Below, one piece after another: positions 1 through 5,968 of a stretch of 6,081 nt of DNA. Origin of the DNA: Actinomycetota bacterium (GTDB lineage Bacteria; Actinomycetota; Acidimicrobiia; Spongiisociales; UBA5794); the NCBI GenBank assembly GCA_003648875.1, contig QMQC01000122.1, forward strand, positions 1-6,081, read 5' to 3'. The notes beneath the pieces were generated by a model. That model was not told the origin of the DNA. It ran no database searches and saw only the letters and a list, made by a program, of their open reading frames with translations. How positions within the stretch are numbered: position 1 is the first letter of the stretch; the number at the start of each line of letters is the position of its first letter. The position numbers and the translations under genes were made by a program.

Positions 1-1
1 G

Positions 2-745
2 AACGACGTGGTCGACCGGCGCGATCCCTACATGCACGGCGTCATGGCAGCGATCGGTATCACGAAGGGCAAGGAGTTCGTTCCATCAGAGACGCAACGC
101 GAATTGCTCGACGTGGCAGCGAGAACGGCGTGGAGGATGGGCAAGAACATCGCAGCGAACTCAGAGCGCGAAGAAGACGGCGTCTGGTACGCAGATCGTC
201 AATGGGTGGCGCATGCCAAGACCGACCTCGATGACTTCTTCAAGGGCACTCTCGTGGATGAGTCATTCCTGGACCGCGAGGCGCTTGTTACGGACGTCAA
301 CGCCCAAGCCCATATGTTCATCAACCACTACTCGACGAGTACGGCCATGATCAGCGCCCGGATCGGCATCGGCGCCAAGTACATGGGCGCCTACAAGGAC
401 AGCGAGGGCAACTACCTCGTCGGTGACAACACCTACGCGGTGACGCTGCCGCCGGATGTCCCCGCAAAGCTGTTCTGGTCTCTCACGGCCTACGACGCAA
501 CGACGGCGTCAGGACTTGACAACGGCCAGATGTATCCGTCGATCGGTAGCCGCGATCTTCCCGAGCAGAACCCCGATGGATCTACGACTCTGCACTTCAG
601 CCCCAGCGCACCGGAGGGAAGCGAAGACAACTGGATGAAGACGGTCCCGGGCAAAGGCTGGTTCTGTCTCCTCCGCCTGTACGGACCCGATCAGGCCTTC
701 TTCGATGGAACTTGGAAGCCGAGCGACTTCGAACGACAGACCTGA
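2..745 (+). CDS. DUF1254/DUF1214 domain-containing protein, C-terminal part (5' end outside window)
   Basis: The frame is open back to the first bases of the window (codons AAC GAC GTG), so this is the last ~247 residues of a longer protein. The GTG at position 8 lies inside the gene and is not a credible start. The final ~115 residues match the DUF1214 pattern: a beta-rich segment 'DNTYAVTLPPDVP', then 'FWSLTAYDA', 'YPSIGSRDL', 'NPDGSTTLHFSPSAP', 'NWMKTVPGKGWFCLLRLYGP' and a short tail. Members of this family normally carry an N-terminal DUF1254 domain, which would lie upstream. They are often secreted or periplasmic and their biochemical role is poorly defined, so no reaction is assigned. 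The gene ends in TGA, and a strong hairpin starts 10 bases later. Family assignment is confident from motif order; function is unknown. Confidence 0.88.
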   Translation, partial: NDVVDRRDPYMHGVMAAIGITKGKEFVPSETQRELLDVAARTAWRMGKNIAANSEREEDGVWYADRQWVAHAKTDLDDFFKGTLVDESFLDREALVTDVNAQAHMFINHYSTSTAMISARIGIGAKYMGAYKDSEGNYLVGDNTYAVTLPPDVPAKLFWSLTAYDATTASGLDNGQMYPSIGSRDLPEQNPDGSTTLHFSPSAPEGSEDNWMKTVPGKGWFCLLRLYGPDQAFFDGTWKPSDFERQT

Positions 746-755
746 CACGATCTAC

Positions 756-784
756 CCGCCGTGCTCGGTCTCCGAGCCCGGTGG
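756..784 (+). terminator. Hairpin just downstream of the DUF1214 gene, putative terminator
   Basis: The inner stem is GCTCGG/CCGAGC with a TCT loop. After one T-C mismatch it continues with CCGCCG pairing to CGGTGG, including one G-T wobble. The whole element begins 10 bases after the TGA of the DUF1214 gene. There is no T-run after it, so if it terminates transcription it would be of the U-poor kind reported in high-GC actinobacteria. Confidence 0.5.
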
Positions 785-931
785 CGCCATGCCAACCAAC
801 ACAAAGCCCGTAGTAGGGGTGTCCCCGTCATGGTTTGGGTGATCCCGGTCGAAATGGAATGCTTTGGTCCCGGCCGTGCCATCAGGCCTTGGTGGTTGTG
901 AGTCTGCGAAGGTCGTGTGGGATGATGGATC
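785..931. other. Non-coding stretch, nothing recognised
   Basis: About 150 bases between the hairpin and the membrane-protein remnant. Short open frames on both strands here have unprotein-like compositions. I see no convincing ribosome binding site, RNA gene, repeat or insertion-sequence end. It may hold the old promoter of the remnant that follows, but no clear -35/-10 pair stands out. Confidence 0.4.
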
Positions 932-1149
932 ATGGCTGACATTCGACGACCGTCAGAGGCGCCTCTGACGTTGTGGGCCAAGCACAACGTCGCTTATCTT
1001 GCCATCGCGTACGGCTTCTCGTGGCTGCTCTGGATCGGAGCTTGGATCGTCGCCCGACAATCCGACACAGGTGATCCCTGTTCAACGAGGATGTTGTCTG
1101 GCGCATTGTGTTCGAACGCTATGTGCCCACAGACCTTGTCATCTACCTG
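932..1149 (+). pseudogene. Frameshifted, truncated N-terminal remnant of a membrane protein (possibly CPBP-type intramembrane protease)
   Basis: The ATG at 932 opens a frame reading 'MADIRRPSEAPLTLWAKHN', then a hydrophobic helix 'AYLAIAYGFSWLLWIGAWIV' and 'ARQSDTGDP'. Beyond codon GAT (1073-1075) this frame becomes unprotein-like (CSTRMLSGALCSNAMC) and stops at 1148-1150. Moving to the other frame at CTG 1078 gives a sensible continuation, 'LFNEDVVWRIVFERYVPTD', then LVIYL. This is as expected if one base of the Pro codon at 1076-1077 was lost. The good sequence then runs out at about 1149, 11 bases before a long inverted repeat. The 'FSWLLW' first helix resembles N-termini of CPBP-family (Abi) membrane proteases, but the catalytic EExxxR and later motifs are absent, so family assignment is weak. 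The gene is almost certainly non-functional; a small real protein of 72 residues is the alternative. Confidence 0.45.
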
Positions 1150-1160
1150 AAACGTAGACA

Positions 1161-1199
1161 CGATCGGTCACGACACTGCGGCCGTGTCGTGACCGATCG
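1161..1199. repeat. Perfect 16-bp inverted repeat with 7-base loop
   Basis: CGATCGGTCACGACAC (1161-1176) is followed by the loop TGCGGCC and then its exact reverse complement (1184-1199). The pairing does not extend past either end. No T-run follows on the plus strand, and on the minus strand the bases beyond the stem are also not T-rich. It could be a factor-assisted or bidirectional terminator, an operator for a dimeric regulator, or a short mobile-repeat remnant. It sits at the point where the upstream pseudogene loses its reading frame. Confidence 0.75.
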
Positions 1200-1206
1200 G
1201 CGATAA

Positions 1207-1228
1207 CGCCTCTGAAGGCGCGCGTTTT
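1207..1228 (+). terminator. Small hairpin followed by CGCGTTTT, weak terminator candidate
   Basis: CGCCT (1207-1211) pairs with AGGCG (1216-1220) around a CTGA loop and is followed by CGCGTTTTC. An alternative outer stem, AACGC with GCGTT, is also possible. It lies 7 bases beyond the 16-bp inverted repeat, so the two could act together to separate the remnant from the lipoprotein gene. The T-run is only four bases. Confidence 0.35.
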
Positions 1229-1325
1229 CACACGAGGAAGATGTGCCAGCATCGACGGGAACCGGATGGGTGATGTGTGCGTCTCAATTCTGAAGAGAAC
1301 GTTTGATAGCTCCATGGAGGACATG

Positions 1326-1868
1326 ATGGTGAGCAAAGGGTTCGTGATGGTCGCGATCGTTCTGGTGATGGCCGTCATTGCCGCAGGATGTGCTGCGAGC
1401 GAGGAGCGTGGGGGTCCGGGTGCCGACGGTATTCCAGTGGTGGCCGGCGTGTGCGCAGAGGACACCCCTGATTGCGAGGACACACTGGTCGCGGGCGATG
1501 GCTCGGTCACCGACAGTGATCTTCCACTGGCGCCAGCGGACGACGGAGGTGATGCACCTGCCTCGAGCGGATTCATCGTTGACGGCGGTCTCGACATCTC
1601 AGAAGCAATCGCTTACGAGGGCACTGAGGTCGTTGCGGTAAGGGGTTTTTTCGTCTCTGAGGGAACCGCAGCACGCCTGTGTGAAGCTCTGGCCGAGTCG
1701 TTCCCCCCTCAGTGCGGTGGTGTGAGTGTGGTTGTGACGAATCCCGAGGCGCTGTCAGATGTCCTTCTCATCGAACAGGGTGATACACAGTGGTCCGAGG
1801 GATACGTCACAGTGCTCGGGACGATCGTGGATGGAGAGCTCACTGTTGCGTCCAACGTCAGCGGCTGA
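1326..1868 (+). CDS. Predicted lipoprotein with a C-terminal beta-rich domain
   Basis: The start is ATG 1326, five bases after a GGAGG ribosome binding site (1316-1320). GTG 1329 (spacing 8) is equally workable; ATG 1266 and 1314 lie upstream of or within that site. The product has 180 residues. Residues 1-21 are a short hydrophobic signal (VSKGFVMVAIVLVMAVIAAG) ending in AAG-C22, a slightly non-canonical lipobox, so the mature protein should be lipid-anchored outside the membrane. Residues 23-85 form an acidic, Gly/Ala/Asp-rich linker with Cys43 and Cys50 in a 'GVCAEDTPDCEDT' patch. Residues ~90-176 form a compact domain with alternating strands and the phrase 'RLCEALAESFPPQCGG' (Cys119, Cys130, likely a disulfide). 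I recall similar phrases in uncharacterised actinobacterial proteins but know no function. The stop codon touches the stop of the convergent MFS gene. Confidence 0.85.
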   Translation: MVSKGFVMVAIVLVMAVIAAGCAASEERGGPGADGIPVVAGVCAEDTPDCEDTLVAGDGSVTDSDLPLAPADDGGDAPASSGFIVDGGLDISEAIAYEGTEVVAVRGFFVSEGTAARLCEALAESFPPQCGGVSVVVTNPEALSDVLLIEQGDTQWSEGYVTVLGTIVDGELTVASNVSG

Positions 1869-3128
1869 TCAGGTTCTCTGACCTGCCTTTGCGTAGCTCG
1901 GCCTCACCCGCCCGCTGGATACGATTACGGCCGCTGCTGCCAGATAGAACATCGCGAGCAGTATGAACGGCGTTTGATAGCCACCGGTCACATCCCGTAG
2001 CACGCCAACGAGGAGGGGGCCGGCAGCCGAGACGAGAACCACGGCGGTCCACTGTGTACCCATGATCCTTCCGTAGGTTGGTCCGGAGAACCAGTTCCCC
2101 ATGACCATCGCACGCAGTGGCAGGAGTGCTCCGAACGCAAGTCCGAACAAGAAGAAGTGACCGATCATCCGCCACGACTGCGTGTCGTCGACCATCAGCA
2201 CGACACTGAAAGCGACGATCAGCGCAATCACTGCCTGGACCCGGGTCGCTCCGAAGCGGTCTGCGAGTCTGGGTGCGATCCAGCGGCCCGGCAGGCTCAT
2301 CGCCGATGCAACCGCTGCCCACAGTGCAACGGTTGTCAGGGAGTATCCGACCTCTTCAAAGCGCGCCACGCGATGAACGATGACGCCCTGGGTGGCCAGG
2401 AGAATGAGCATCAGAGCCACGGAGTACAACACGAACCGGCGGTCCCGAATGAGCTCCGAGGTGACGCCTCCGAGCCCGGACACGTTTTGCATCCTGGTCA
2501 TGTCGCTCCGCCATTGTGGCAAGGCGAAACATGCGGAGGCTCCACCAACCACGAGCAGGAGAAACCCCAGCAGAAGGACAGCCGATCGCCAGCCCAAGAG
2601 AGAGACCAACTGAGCCGCCAGCGGGATGAAGATGATTCCCGCCACACCGCCGATCAGCGTGATCGTGGCGAGTGTGCGGGCACGGTCCTTGGGTGGAGAC
2701 CACTGATCGATGGCGACGTAGGCCGGTTCGTAGTAGATCATCGCCTGAGCAGGACCGAGGAACACCCACCAAGCAGCAACAACCTGCCACGGTTGGTTCG
2801 AGATAGAGAAGGCAGCCAAGCCAACGAATCCGAGCAACGCCCCCGCCCCGACGATGAGCCGGACCCCGTGGTTGTCCGCGAATCGACCAACAGGGAGAGC
2901 AAGGAGACCCCCTACGAACACGGATCCACCATAAGCAAGCGAGAGAGCGGTTTGGGAGAACTCGGCACCCGCCGCCTGATCGGTTGCATACACGGAGAAT
3001 CCGTAGAGGATCACACCGAATCCAACCATCACAGTGCCAGACAAAGGAACGACCCATCGCCGACCGGGATACGTCGTTTCGTCGGGGTCGCCCATACGGC
3101 AACATAGCATTTGTGGGTCCCCACCCAC
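1869..3128 (-). CDS. Major facilitator superfamily (MFS) transporter
   Basis: The start GTG at 3128 is preceded by AGGAG (3140-3136) with a 7-base spacer, which favours it over ATG 3110 and ATG 3095. The product has 419 residues, usual for a 12-helix MFS carrier. Helix 1 is about residues 25-47. The loop 2-3 motif A reads 'GRFADNHGVR' (81-90), and a second copy after the central loop reads 'PRLADRFGATR' (286-296). The central cytosolic loop is about 201-231 ('LPQWRSDMTRMQNVSG...'). The second half contains 'FGLAFGALLPLRAMVMGNWF' and 'GPTYGRIMGTQW', reminiscent of monocarboxylate-transporter or CynX-like families. The substrate cannot be read from the sequence. It lies 30 bases downstream of the PAS gene on the same strand, so co-transcription is likely. 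Its stop abuts that of the lipoprotein gene. Confidence 0.92.
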   Translation of the reverse strand: MGGDPQMLCCRMGDPDETTYPGRRWVVPLSGTVMVGFGVILYGFSVYATDQAAGAEFSQTALSLAYGGSVFVGGLLALPVGRFADNHGVRLIVGAGALLGFVGLAAFSISNQPWQVVAAWWVFLGPAQAMIYYEPAYVAIDQWSPPKDRARTLATITLIGGVAGIIFIPLAAQLVSLLGWRSAVLLLGFLLLVVGGASACFALPQWRSDMTRMQNVSGLGGVTSELIRDRRFVLYSVALMLILLATQGVIVHRVARFEEVGYSLTTVALWAAVASAMSLPGRWIAPRLADRFGATRVQAVIALIVAFSVVLMVDDTQSWRMIGHFFLFGLAFGALLPLRAMVMGNWFSGPTYGRIMGTQWTAVVLVSAAGPLLVGVLRDVTGGYQTPFILLAMFYLAAAAVIVSSGRVRPSYAKAGQRT

Positions 3129-3158
3129 TTTGGCGCTCCTGACGAGTTTCAGCTCACC

Positions 3159-3590
3159 TCAAGCTTCTGCATTATCGACCGGTGTCACGTCCACGAGCGT
3201 GCCAAGCAAGATGGCAGGGTGGCCGGCGTCACCCTCAATGCGTTGGGCTTTCGCATGCACGTGCCTCACATCCCCGTCGGGACGGACCACTCGATGAACC
3301 ATGTCAAACCGACCTCCCGCAGCTGCTGCGGCCAGGGCCTCACCAACTTCCTCTCTGTCGTCGGCATGCACACGGGTGGCGATCAGCTCGGGCGTCGTAA
3401 GCGCTGTCGTTCGCCGCATACCGTAGACCTCGTAGACACCCTCGGACATCCACAGCTCGTCGGGCTCCAGATTCCAGACGAGGAAGCCGAAACCACCCAT
3501 CCGCTCTGCAAGTGTCAGCAAGTCCATACCTCGCGACATCTCATCAGAGGCACGGCGCAGTTGGTCGATACTCTCTTCGATCTCGCGCAT
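3159..3590 (-). CDS. Stand-alone PAS-domain protein (PAS_3 type)
   Basis: 143 residues starting at ATG 3590, with only a weak AG-rich site (AGAAAG) upstream and an in-frame TGA two codons before the ATG. Residues 1-30 form a charged amphipathic helix. The PAS fold follows: 'FGFLVWNLEPDELWMSEGVY' (34-53), 'EVYGM', 'RVHADDREEVGEAL' (73-86), 'VHRVVRPDGDVRHVHAKAQ' (98-116) and the closing strand 'ILLGTLVDVT' (127-136). These are typical PAS_3/PAC features. No kinase, GGDEF, EAL or DNA-binding output domain is present, and no transmembrane segment. The protein probably senses a ligand or redox state and passes the signal by protein-protein contact, possibly through the N-terminal helix; that role is inferred. 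It lies 30 bases upstream of the MFS gene and shares its reading frame, separated by one TGA, which I take as a real stop. Confidence 0.85.
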   Translation of the reverse strand: MREIEESIDQLRRASDEMSRGMDLLTLAERMGGFGFLVWNLEPDELWMSEGVYEVYGMRRTTALTTPELIATRVHADDREEVGEALAAAAAGGRFDMVHRVVRPDGDVRHVHAKAQRIEGDAGHPAILLGTLVDVTPVDNAEA

Positions 3591-3703
3591 TACTCATCTT
3601 TCTGAGTGTTGTCGCAGTTCGGGGGTCGACCCTTGGGTCGGCTTGGAACTCGCGACGACCAAATCATAGAAGAGCAGTCGGCAAGCGTGCACCGGTCCGT
3701 AGC
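3591..3703 (-). other. Intergenic spacer between the selenoprotein gene and the PAS gene, with a weak hairpin
   Basis: This 113-base gap contains one notable structure at 3625-3642: GTCGACCC/GGGTCGGC forming a 7-bp stem with one wobble and a CTTG loop. It has no T-run on either strand. It could end the upstream transcript or lie in the leader of the PAS-MFS pair. No clear promoter was identified. Confidence 0.35.
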
Positions 3704-4246
3704 TCACGATTCCCGGCTCAGCAGTGCAGCCACCACCTCGTTGAGGTCGGCGTGGTCGCCTGCGAACGATTCCCTTTCGATGTAGATCAACTCATCGCCC
3801 GGCGCAATCACGAGGGTCGCTCCGAGTTGGGTGGGTCTGGGACCTGTTCTGTGCTGGTGGTGGCCGCGGGCGAAGGTCCTTACTCCGGTGAAGAGCGCCT
3901 TCGGTCTCATCAACGACACGGCGCCAAGACGGTTCATCTCGACTATCCCCGCCGCCTTCCCGTCTTCATCGAGAAGGACGGCGAAAGGCACAGACTCGTC
4001 CTCGATGAACGCCTTTGCGTAACGTCTGTCGCCCGTGCCGATGGCCGTGACACCTGACCCTGTCGCCGTCAGCTCTCCGTATCGATCGCGGACCTGACCG
4101 GCCCGCTCGCGACACGTCAGTCAACCGAAGTGTCGAAGGAACAACAAGACGTGTGGTTCGTCAACCCACAAGTCTCCAAGTCGGTGCAAAGATCCCTCGG
4201 GATCAGGCAGAGAGAGGTCGGCAAGAGCTGATGTATCGAAGGTCAT
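3704..4246 (-). CDS. Selenocysteine-containing peroxiredoxin-like (AhpC/TSA_2, possibly SelL-related) redox protein
   Basis: The ATG at 4246 has a strong TTGAGGA site ending 6 bases upstream. The frame runs 180 residues to TGA 3706-3704, provided the in-frame TGA at 4123-4121 is decoded as selenocysteine 42. Sequence before the TGA: 'MTFDTSALADLSLPDPEGSL' (1-20), then 'EPHVLLFLRHFG' (30-41), strand beta-1 of the thioredoxin fold. U42-L-T-C45-R-E sits exactly where relatives have the CxxC redox pair ('FLRHFGCxxCRE'). After it come 'GVTAIGTGDRRYAKAFIED', 'VPFAVLLDEDGKAAGI' and 'QLGATLVIAPGDELIYIERE' followed by SFAGDHADLNEVVAALL, all standard for this family. Cys45 is the only cysteine, so without Sec no redox pair exists. 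A SECIS-like hairpin follows the UGA. The expected role is cytosolic thiol/peroxide redox chemistry through a selenenylsulfide (inferred). An ordinary reading would start at ATG 3991 and give a 95-residue fragment. A nonsense mutation is the alternative. Confidence 0.85.
4082..4123 (-). promoter_or_regulatory. Bacterial SECIS element with Sec UGA codon
   Basis: The UGA codon is at 4123-4121. Counting from the next base, nucleotides 15-21 (GCGGGCC, 4106-4100) pair with 27-33 (GGTCCGC, 4094-4088), giving seven pairs including one G-U. They close a five-base loop, GGTCA (4099-4095). A lower stem, nucleotides 9-11 with 37-39, is possible across a 3x3 internal loop. The loop starts 21 bases after the UGA and opens with two Gs, matching known bacterial SECIS rules; the E. 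coli fdhF loop also contains GGUCU. A competing CTGAC/GTCAG pairing next to the UGA exists. SelB recruitment is inferred. Confidence 0.72.
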
Positions 4247-4306
4247 CTGGTTTCCTCAAGAGCGCCGTCGGAGGATAGGTTGTCATCCCAACGGGTGAAA
4301 CCTGCT

Positions 4307-5968
4307 CTACTCATCGAGCGGCTCCACGTCGAATCCGTCCTCGTACCACGAGACCAAAGTTCGGTCTTGGCCCGCCTCAGCGAGCGTCTCAAGTGTCTCT
4401 TCCAAGGAGCCGTGGCGCACGGCACGCACCGCGGGAGCATCCTGTGCAACGGGTACGCCAGGTGCGTCGTCAGACTCGGGTACGAAGTCCGTCCTGTCCT
4501 CTCTGAACACCGTCAGGTGGTACCAGGCGAGCGCTCCCGCTGTCAGGAGAAGAGCGACAGATACACCAGCACTGTCCAAGGTTCCTGACCCGAAGTTCCC
4601 TTCGAGGATGTCCTCGAAGACGATGAACACGAGGATGATGAGGCTGATCACCGAAACGATCGCAGCCACGCCGAATAGCACGACGATATAGATGCGCCTC
4701 GTGATCGAGCGGAGCTCACCGACGGGATCCTTGGTCCTGGCCCTCTGGATTGCCGACCAGTAATGCCACCACAGCGGTGTACCGATGACGATCAACGTGA
4801 TGGCAGCAGCGAGAGTGCTGCCACTGTCCACAGACACGATCGTGACACCGCTGGCAGCCTTGATCGCCGTGGCGATCAGCGTTGTGATACCGCTCGCCGC
4901 AACGACGAGGCCAGCGCCCGAAAGCAGATGGTCGTATACGCGCCCGACCTCGTTGCGCTCTCTCTTGTCGCGACTACCGAGTACCTCTGCGTGGTATGCC
5001 CACATGCCTCCACCAACGACCATTCCAGTGATCGCTCCAGGGAGGAATGTGAAGTGTGCGGCGGCGCTCGATGCTGGATCACCGATGATCCAGTCGAGCA
5101 GCCCGAACAGCATGACTCCTGCGCCCGCGATCACTGTCACAGCACTGCCGAGGACGCCGAGAAGGAGCACGTATGCGAGCCACCATGGGGTCCTGGAGCC
5201 TTGACGTGCATGGCGGAACCAATACCACCACCACGCTGGCACACCAACGACGACAACGGTCAAGGGTGTCAGGAGTTCAGTGATTCCACCGTCGACGATC
5301 GAAACCAGGAACAGGCGGTCGTAGACGGTCGAGAGCAGAGCAGCGATCGTTGCGAACGCACCAGCAAAGGCCCAGATCAGACCAACAGCCGATCCGAGAA
5401 GCAGGTGGGCCTGGATGTTCCGCTCGGGCTTCCACCTCCGAGATACCCCCCAGTGGCCTGCCCAGATGGCGGTCCAGGTCACGGCGTGAATCAGCAATGT
5501 CCGGTCGATGTCACCGTCGCTCGCGAGGTTGGAGAGGACTGCATCGATCAGCGACATCGACGCAAGGAGGGATCCGATGAGAGCGACTGTGAGGTAGAAC
5601 GCCCACCCCGCGGATCGCTGCTCGCGCGGATCTTCTCCCAGTCGTCTCTTCGTGAAGAGAGCGAGTCCCGAATAGACAGGCAGACCGACAACCACGAACG
5701 CGATCGAGATGGCAGTCTGTGAGCTGCTGTCGGTCAATTCGTCGAAACCCGGCCACGCCGCCCGGATCAGGCCCGCGACGCCGATGCCGACGAGTACGAG
5801 CATGAAGAGCATGATCGTGTACACGAAGAATCGCCGAATGAGGACCCCGACGCCCTCAGATGAAGTCTTGCTGCGGCCAGAAACCAGTCGAACGATCAAT
5901 ACGACGATGCCGACCATGATCGCAAGCTGGATGAGCGACGCAAGGATACTGAACAAGACCACAGTCAC
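4307..5968 (-). CDS. DUF5671-like multi-repeat integral membrane protein
   Basis: The preferred start is GTG 5968, overlapping the TGA of the upstream gene as GTGA, with GGAGG nine bases before it. ATG 6028 would add 20 residues (MADLGANVAN...) that are only an out-of-frame reading of the upstream gene. From GTG the product has 553 residues and begins directly with a transmembrane helix (1-30). Six units of ~70 residues follow, at about 41-110, 120-180, 187-255, 261-332, 341-413 and 420-491. Units usually end in a Trp-rich signature before a basic turn: 'WAGHWGVSRRW', 'VPAWWWYWFRHAR', 'GGMWAYHAEVLG', 'TPLWWHYWSAIQRAR', 'ALAWYHLTVFRED'. This matches my memory of tandem DUF5671 domains. Residues 492-553 are an acidic, probably cytosolic tail. 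No enzymatic or transport motif is visible and the function is unknown. The selenoprotein gene begins 60 bases downstream. Confidence 0.8.
   Translation of the reverse strand: MTVVLFSILASLIQLAIMVGIVVLIVRLVSGRSKTSSEGVGVLIRRFFVYTIMLFMLVLVGIGVAGLIRAAWPGFDELTDSSSQTAISIAFVVVGLPVYSGLALFTKRRLGEDPREQRSAGWAFYLTVALIGSLLASMSLIDAVLSNLASDGDIDRTLLIHAVTWTAIWAGHWGVSRRWKPERNIQAHLLLGSAVGLIWAFAGAFATIAALLSTVYDRLFLVSIVDGGITELLTPLTVVVVGVPAWWWYWFRHARQGSRTPWWLAYVLLLGVLGSAVTVIAGAGVMLFGLLDWIIGDPASSAAAHFTFLPGAITGMVVGGGMWAYHAEVLGSRDKRERNEVGRVYDHLLSGAGLVVAASGITTLIATAIKAASGVTIVSVDSGSTLAAAITLIVIGTPLWWHYWSAIQRARTKDPVGELRSITRRIYIVVLFGVAAIVSVISLIILVFIVFEDILEGNFGSGTLDSAGVSVALLLTAGALAWYHLTVFREDRTDFVPESDDAPGVPVAQDAPAVRAVRHGSLEETLETLAEAGQDRTLVSWYEDGFDVEPLDE

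Noticed and set aside
691..987. Minus-strand frame of 98 codons spanning the 785-931 gap.
   Set aside because: It overlaps the end of the DUF1214 gene and the start of the remnant, has an Arg/Ser/His-rich unprotein-like translation, and lacks a convincing start site.
1150..1206. Continuation of the remnant's second frame (KRRHDRSRHCGRVVTDRR) to TAA at 1204-1206.
   Set aside because: These codons are simply the inverted repeat read as protein and show no resemblance to a membrane protein, so the remnant was ended near 1149.
1139..1597. Minus-strand frame of 152 codons opposite the lipoprotein gene.
   Set aside because: It is rich in Ser, Pro, Ala and Thr and passes through the inverted repeat. 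The plus-strand lipoprotein has a ribosome binding site and signal peptide, so this is a shadow.
2157..3107. Long open frame on the plus strand (316 codons) opposite the MFS gene.
   Set aside because: Its translation is highly polar, rich in Arg, His, Asp and Glu with no fold-like pattern. It is the antisense shadow of the MFS gene, which has clear motifs.
3128..3161. The PAS and MFS reading frames are in the same frame and separated by only one TGA (3161-3159), suggesting a possible second Sec codon or a PAS-MFS fusion.
   Set aside because: The 10-codon linker is not protein-family-like, the MFS gene has its own AGGAG site with a 7-base spacer, no redox motif surrounds the TGA, and I see no convincing SECIS stem. 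Sharing the frame has a one-in-three chance.
4763..5722. Long open frame on the plus strand (319 codons) opposite the DUF5671-like gene.
   Set aside because: The composition is low-hydrophobic and repetitive, as expected for antisense of a membrane protein, with no ribosome binding site or family signal.
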